Assembly: GCA_014529385.2 (NCBI GenBank) | Contig: CM043953.1 | Span: 90,525,842 to 90,589,841, forward strand | Direction: 5' to 3' | DNA: 64,000 nucleotides | Origin: Adiantum capillus-veneris | Taxonomy: Eukaryota > Streptophyta > Polypodiopsida > Polypodiales > Pteridaceae | Part shown: positions 58,758 through 64,000 of the stretch, piece after piece | Position numbering within the stretch: the stretch's first letter is position 1 | How the letters are laid out: every line of letters starts with the position of its first letter | Made by a program: the position numbers and the translations under genes | Notes under the pieces: model-generated | Seen by the model: only the letters and a program-made list of their open reading frames with translations | Told to the model about the DNA's origin: nothing | The model's database searches: none

Positions 58758-58760
58758 TAA

Positions 58761-59940
58761 TGTTACAGAGGTTGAACGATGTGTGGTAGGCTACTTTACA
58801 AAAAGATGCCCTAGCATGAGAAGAGGAGGAGAGAGAGAGAGAGAGAGAGATGTCAGGGCATTTTAGAGAGAGAGTGGGGATAAAAATTGCAGATCTGCAC
58901 TTTTTAGCAGCAGCTGAGGGGAGAGAAAGAGAGTTTGAGAAACTTTTGGAGGGGAGAAACAAGAAGAGAGAGAAGACGAAGAGGGGACAAGAGAGGGAAA
59001 CTTTTAATATTTGAAAATTGAAAAGGTGCTTTTGGAGGGAGAGTAACTCCAACTAGATCTAGTAAAATGTGCATATATTCTCCAAGAAAATAAGCAAAAG
59101 TATTTTTATAAAGGCATGTCTAGGCTATCTACCCCACCTTTCTAGCCTTGGTCAAAGCTTGATTAAGTACTTCCACAGGGCCCTACAGTGCACTGAGATG
59201 AGGAATCCCAAACTCCGAGCGAACTTTTTCGAGCGATGATAAAATCGAGCGAGTTAATGAGAGACACTTTATCATTAATTGGAGGCCTTCTTGTCCAATC
59301 AATGTTTGATGCTCAATAAGAGATGCTACCTCAAACCCCTAAAAGAGGGTTTTTTAATAGAAAAAAACTCCCTAAAGGATTACAAAAAGAGAGAGATATT
59401 TTTTTGGCAAAACTCACAAATGTGAGTAGTATTGTATTAAAAATAACCAAAAAAAATACAAGACTTACCTTGCTCACAAGCCGAGCTAGGATACCATAGC
59501 AGGTAGCCATACATCAAGCACAAAAATTACCAAAATCATACATCAAGTTCGTGAACCGCCATCAACAACAAACCCGATTGAAGTGGGGAGTCCATCCTCG
59601 ACAAAACAAGAGCAGACCGACACCACATAATGCCGACATGGCGGGGCTCGCAATCCCCATCACCGAGAGGCCAGGCTTAGGATGCCACTACTACTAATAG
59701 CCATGCCACATCCGCCATAGTGTCCAAAACTTGGGACCAAACCAACGACAACAAGACCAAATCCATCGAGTAGCCGACAAACAAGCAAGAGTCCCCAATA
59801 CATACACCGAGTTGTACACGAGCACGTAAGAGACCGCAACATAAACAAAATCTTCTAGTATATAAATAAATTGGATAAGTTATCGACAAATCGAATACGT
59901 CCACCATCATCGCTAGCTTTGCAAACCCCCCCCCCCCCCT
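58761..59940. other. intergenic stretch without recognised genes
   Basis: Contains a GA tract (about 58827-58849) and purine-rich sequence to about 58980. Frames on the minus strand (58723-59052, 59660-59910) are low-complexity or unrecognised. A run of C ends at about 59939. Confidence 0.4.
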
Positions 59941-59941
59941 C

Positions 59942-60080
59942 TCACTTTGTGTTCACTACAAAAACACAATTTAAAAAAAGAAAAAGTCTTCTTAAAGGAC
60001 TCATTTGTTATAGTCCTTTAGTAAGGCTTTAAAATAAAAAATAAAATGTGTTCTTGTAGTGCTAAGTGAACACAAAGTGA
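59942..60080. mobile_element. CACTA-type miniature element or hairpin
   Basis: The inner ends read CACTACAAAAACACA (59954) and TGTGTTCTTGTAGTG (to 60061). CACTACAA/TTGTAGTG is the terminal motif of CACTA (En/Spm) DNA transposons. The interior is also inverted (AAAGGACT / AGTCCTTT). An outer inverted repeat TCACTTTGTGTTCACT (59942-59957) pairs with AGTGAACACAAAGTGA (60065-60080). The whole can fold into one hairpin of about 140 nt. It is too short to code and has no visible 3-bp target duplication. Confidence 0.7.
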
Positions 60081-60791
60081 ATAGCAGAATACCCATGTTT
60101 TTTTATGGCTAATATGAAGAGGTGCTCCTTTATTTTAAAAGGGAAGTTTTGTTTAACTTAAATGGAAGGCCACAAGCTGCCAATTATTGCGCAATGCAAG
60201 GAAGGCAGGTGTTGAGATGTGGCGCGTGTAGGGGAGGTCAAACAAGCCATGCTTTTTTTAATATGCACGGGTTTGTGGAGCCGACAAGCATCTAATTGTG
60301 GTGGACTGTCTCAGGGAGAAATGCTTTGTGGATCCGCGATTGGTGATATGCTTGATCATCATCATCTGATGAAACAAAGTGCATATTATTTAGAAGGCTT
60401 AAATCTCCAACTCCATCTTCGGTGGAATCTGAGGAGACTCTAGCTAATGAGTGGAGACCGAATAGGCGGGTATTCCGTTTTGTTTGATAAAAAGTGAATG
60501 GTGAAGTTAATGAATCTTGGGGTGATGTCGAGCCATGTACAATGGGGAGAAAATGGAAAGACGAAAAACGTTGCCCATGTAGGTGGGGTCGTAGGTCGGA
60601 TTGATACACACAAGTGGCGGGTAGGGACTGGGAAATTTACTTGTCAAAAAGAAAGTGCTTGAGGTACGGTAACTATCTCTCTCTATTTGTACTAAATGCA
60701 AAAGTGAATACACCTTTTTTTTAAAGCTCTTCAATGTGCTTCAAAAAAATTCTCCCTGAAAGGGTTGCACGTCCGGCACACCCTTTGAGGA

Positions 60792-60825
<34 letters not shown>

Positions 60826-61270
60826 TAGGGCTAGAAAAATACATTTTCTCTAACCGGTGAAAATAAGGGCAAACTTGGATTGCTCTCGATTCTTAGGTGA
60901 AAAATTGAATCTTTTGCCAGTAATGACACTAAAGCTTGTGTAATTTTTTTGCTTTTTCTCTCTTAAAGCCGTTTGAAACTGTGACTTTTTTAAAGGCAAG
61001 CTCAAAATATAGCCGAGATTTTGTAATTTCAACGGTTAAAATACATTGGACCCTGGTTTTTTTCTAACACTAAGAGAAAATCTCACTTATTTCTTTTCAA
61101 TTTTTATACACATCAAAGATTTTTTTTTTTTAAGGTCCACTTACTTTCGTATTATGGAATGGCTTCCAAGTCCCTTGTCACACAAGGGCACCTGTCGCAC
61201 CCTCCTTTTGAAAATGGTTATTAACTCTATTGTCACATTGGATTTGAAAACAAAAGCTGCACATTTTTCT
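60081..61270. other. intergenic stretch with a GA microsatellite
   Basis: (GA)n at about 60799-60826. Frames at 60219-60443 and on the minus strand are short and unrecognised. Confidence 0.4.
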
Positions 61271-61545
61271 CAAGGGAGTAGCCCAAGTGGTTAAACCTCC
61301 GGTTTAGATGCTATCTCCAAAGGTTCAACGCCTCTAAAATGAACTCCCACGTGTACTTTGTGTTTTTGGCCACTACTTTGAAAACTTGGCCAAGGGTGCA
61401 AGGCCGTCCCTTTGACAAGGGATGGAGCTAAATTTTTCCTTTTCATCTGCAAATGATTGGCTACTACCTCCGCATGGCCTTTGCTTCCCTTCCCTAGTGT
61501 GACATAGACATAAGACAAATTGCTCTTTTCATTCAAGAGTACTGT
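61271..61545 (+). mobile_element. tRNA-headed SINE candidate
   Basis: GGGAGTAGCCCAAGTGG carries an A box (TAGCCCAAGTGG, 61279-61290), and GGTTCAACGCC at 61322-61332 is a fair B box, 31 bp after the A box. GGGAGT near 61274 can pair with ACTCCC about 70 bp later, as in an acceptor stem, so a tRNA-like head is likely. The A/B spacing fits RNA polymerase III promoters. The anticodon arm is poor, so this is not a working tRNA. About 200 bp of unrelated body follows, ending before a CT tract. Confidence 0.55.

Positions 61546-61548
<3 letters not shown>

Positions 61549-61590
<42 letters not shown>
61549..61590 (+). repeat. (CT)n microsatellite
   Basis: About 21 CT units directly after the SINE candidate. 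Confidence 0.95.
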
Positions 61591-61591
<1 letters not shown>

Positions 61592-62341
61592 GGAGAAGAG
61601 GGCTCAACAACTAGACCCATGCCATATAAATATTCGCTCGGATTTTGGTTCGCTCAAAAAATGTCGCTCGGTGTATGGCCCGACTGCTCACACTCAGGCT
61701 TCATTCCATCGCTTCAGGGATCCTCAATCAATAGCTACAATATATCCTATTTATAGCCTACATAAATCACTACATGTTTTGGGTAATGTATTCCTTGATT
61801 AGCACATACATTTATATAACATGAAGACTCTTTTAATTATACAAATAAACTTTTTAAATTTGTATATAATCCCATGCATGAAACTTGTGTATTGGATGTA
61901 CATAACTTAATATAATTTTATACAACATCAAAATAATTTTTTATTGACTAAAAAATAGAAAACATGTGGGGTTTCTATCGATAAGTTACTTACAACTTTT
62001 TTTAGATAAGCTTGTTGTACCTATTCTTTATATTCATTGTATGCAGTTTTGCACAAACAATTTTTGTTGGCCCATTATCTATCATGATAAGCTCAAAAGT
62101 AGAAGGACACAATTATTTAAAACTATATGATTATTGTATATAAGGCCCTCAAAAGAAATTTCTAAGATTCTTTTCTAGATAGACATGACATTTTATTCAA
62201 AACCTTGAAAAAAGGACACATGTCCTATTTTGGTGCGAACTAGTGTTAAAGGTGATACATTTTATGTATGTTTCATAGTGGTCTTTCTTATGGCATATGA
62301 CTATTTTGAATGTGAGTAGACTCATTGGTTTTCATATTAAG
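61591..62341. other. AT-rich intergenic stretch
   Basis: No frame or repeat recognised. Confidence 0.4.
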
Positions 62342-62995
62342 TGTTGGGGTAAAGGTGGCATGTGCCTTGCCTGGAGGCCGGACGTCCAATCTCTGTCAGC
62401 CATCCATTGACTTCTTTGACCACTAACCTTATCATTTCTACATAAAATAATAAGGGGTCTCACTCATAAGTTGTGAGTACTCCCTCCATCCACACACAGT
62501 TTACCACTCTACACACACCACACACACACACCCACACCTTCAACTAGTATAAAAGTGAGGGAGCATAAGAGAAGACACAAAACGATATCTACAAGCATTG
62601 TGCATGTTGAGTGCAAGGGAGAATAAGAATAGACACACAGAGATGTCTGCAAGATTTGCATGCAGGATCTAGCATGGATTCACACGCTCACGTATCACTA
62701 GAGCTGATATGGGCATAGGCTAAGAGAGTCTCTCAACTATTTCTTGTACATAATAGTACTTTAGCTTGTAGGATCCACTTATCGACACATTTTCCTTAAG
62801 TAGAAGTATGTTGAGGTAAAGGTGGCATGTGCCTTGCCTTGAGGCGGGACAATTGGTGTTCAACCGCCCACTGACGTCATTGACCGTTGGCCGTATTCTT
62901 TCTACATAAAAGAATAAGTGGTCTCACTCATAAGTAGTGAGTACTCCATCCACACACAATCTATCACTCTACACTCACCACACATACACACCCTA
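62342..62995 (+). repeat. LTR-like segment with its first 185 bp repeated
   Basis: TGTTGGGGTAAAGGTGGCAT at 62342 recurs as TGTTGAGGTAAAGGTGGCAT at 62809, and similarity continues for about 185 bp through CTCACTCATAAG and the CA-rich CACACACCA. Between the copies are TATAAAAG (about 62549) and a stretch ending near TTGTACATAATAGTACTTTA. TG start, U3-like block and TATA box suggest an LTR or a small TRIM-like element, but no end, PBS or target duplication is visible. Confidence 0.55.
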
Positions 62996-64000
62996 GAGCT
63001 TCTACATTGGCATGCTCTTCATTTAGCTGATCAATGGTTTCAAAGCATTCTGACATCGAGCCATATGACATAGACTAAGGGCTTACAAACATTTAAAGCT
63101 CATTTAAGTCTCGAAAAAAGTAAAGAAAATTTAAATTGCCTTAAGTTGACAAATAGATTGTCACAAGAGCTCCAGTTTGGAACTCCATGGCTACAAGTTA
63201 GATTCAAGCAATTTCTTTTGCTTCAATTGGGCATACAAAGCAAATTCAAGGCTCATCTCAAGTAGAGGGAGCACAAGGGACCGCCATGATTTGATTCAAA
63301 ACTAGCAAGCTTTAAGTTTCAAAGTTCAAGACACAAAAGCAAGTTCGTGAGAGGAAACTCTGAGCAAGTGTTTTCAAGCTAATACAAAATCGAGCGACAT
63401 CTAGCAAAGCACCTTTCATTGTAAAATTGATGCAGCTCATGATCAAGCAAGAAAGCATATTCAAAAGTGCATTTTTATGGCCTTCAACTTCATATATGCA
63501 TCTTCTCCATCATCTATGTTTATGACCTCCAAACTTCAGTTATGCTCCCAATATGTTAAAACTAGGTTGGTAATGGTACACTTTTATGTCCTGGGACACT
63601 TTTATGTCCTGTGGAGTGACCATTTTCCTTGAATTATGTCAAGAGTTTCAAAATGGATTTTGAGGTGCTATCTATCTAGAAAGTTGTCTCATGAGCTGAA
63701 AAAAACTCGACATTTTTTTGGAATATCAATTCCATCTTTAACATTGTCCTTGCACAACATTTCACAACCTAAACTGTGTGAAAAAACGGGTCCTATTTTT
63801 GGCTTTTTTTAACTTTTTGCAACTATCCCACTCTAGAATTCATGTTTGTGAGGTCTATAATGCTAGAGAACTATCTTTAGTAGTCCTCAACATGTCCTGA
63901 TGCTTCTAGGGAGAAATAAATAATAAAGTTCTAAGTTATGACCAAATTACAAAAATTGTCAAATCCTGTTTTTTAGCCAATTTTAGCTCTTCTATGATTT
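62996..64000. other. AT-rich intergenic stretch to the right edge
   Basis: No open frame above about 60 codons. A small direct duplication (TACACTTTTATGTCCTGGGA / ACACTTTTATGTCCTGTGGA) lies at about 63578-63615. Confidence 0.4.

Noticed and set aside
59660-59910. Cys/Val/Leu-rich minus-strand frames
   Set aside because: Overlapping frames in two phases, no recognised domain, no context supporting a gene.
61271-61345. Functional tRNA gene
   Set aside because: A and B boxes and acceptor pairing exist, but the anticodon stem does not form; better explained as a SINE head.

Overview
The window is plant nuclear DNA made almost entirely of nested transposable elements. The support is: chromovirus and Tat-lineage Ty3/gypsy polyproteins, a Ty1/copia pol, primer-binding sites matching plant initiator-Met tRNA, a hAT DUF659 fragment, a CACTA-type hairpin, a tRNA-headed SINE candidate and many long CT/CA microsatellites. 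A large-genome vascular plant is likely (fern or gymnosperm style would fit), but the species cannot be read from the sequence. I found no convincing single-copy host gene, no rRNA and no functional tRNA gene.

Layout. 1-2930: minus-strand chromovirus remnant (gag, PBS, truncated LTR), cut by the left edge. 2931-3424: unassigned, with a second PBS-like word. 3425-4362: LTR, PBS and leader of an old gypsy element (family E). 4363-12654: decayed chromovirus A with both LTRs. 12655-13143 and 22364-23528: two halves of a Ty1/copia pol, split by element B. 13144-22363: element B, a young Tat-lineage gypsy with near-identical LTRs, a CTTT target duplication and a 5.3-kb gag-pol frame broken by one in-frame stop. 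23529 to about 43330: chromovirus C, related to A, interrupted by an inverted LTR (26418 to about 27745) and by element D. 29592-42399: element D, an older, heavily broken Tat-lineage gypsy with a CTAC target duplication, itself hit by an A-family LTR (37638-39229, duplication GTTCA). About 43331-43587: hAT transposase fragment. 43588-53430: family E gypsy copy with an unusual repeat-bearing leader, ending against an inverted piece of its own LTR. 53681-64000: poorer in recognisable elements. It holds a long inverted repeat, a 42-bp minisatellite encoding a 14-residue coiled-coil repeat, a CACTA-like hairpin, a SINE candidate and a partly duplicated LTR-like segment.

How the parts relate. Each gypsy element follows LTR, PBS, gag, protease, RT, RNase H, integrase, PPT, LTR. 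A and C end in a chromodomain. B and D carry two RNase H domains, and in both the first one has lost its leading catalytic aspartate. The nesting gives relative ages: copia is older than B, and C is older than D, which is older than the A-type LTR inside it. Nearly all reading frames are broken. Element B is the only one close to coding capacity, and it still carries a nonsense codon plus an out-of-frame patch at the end of its second RNase H.
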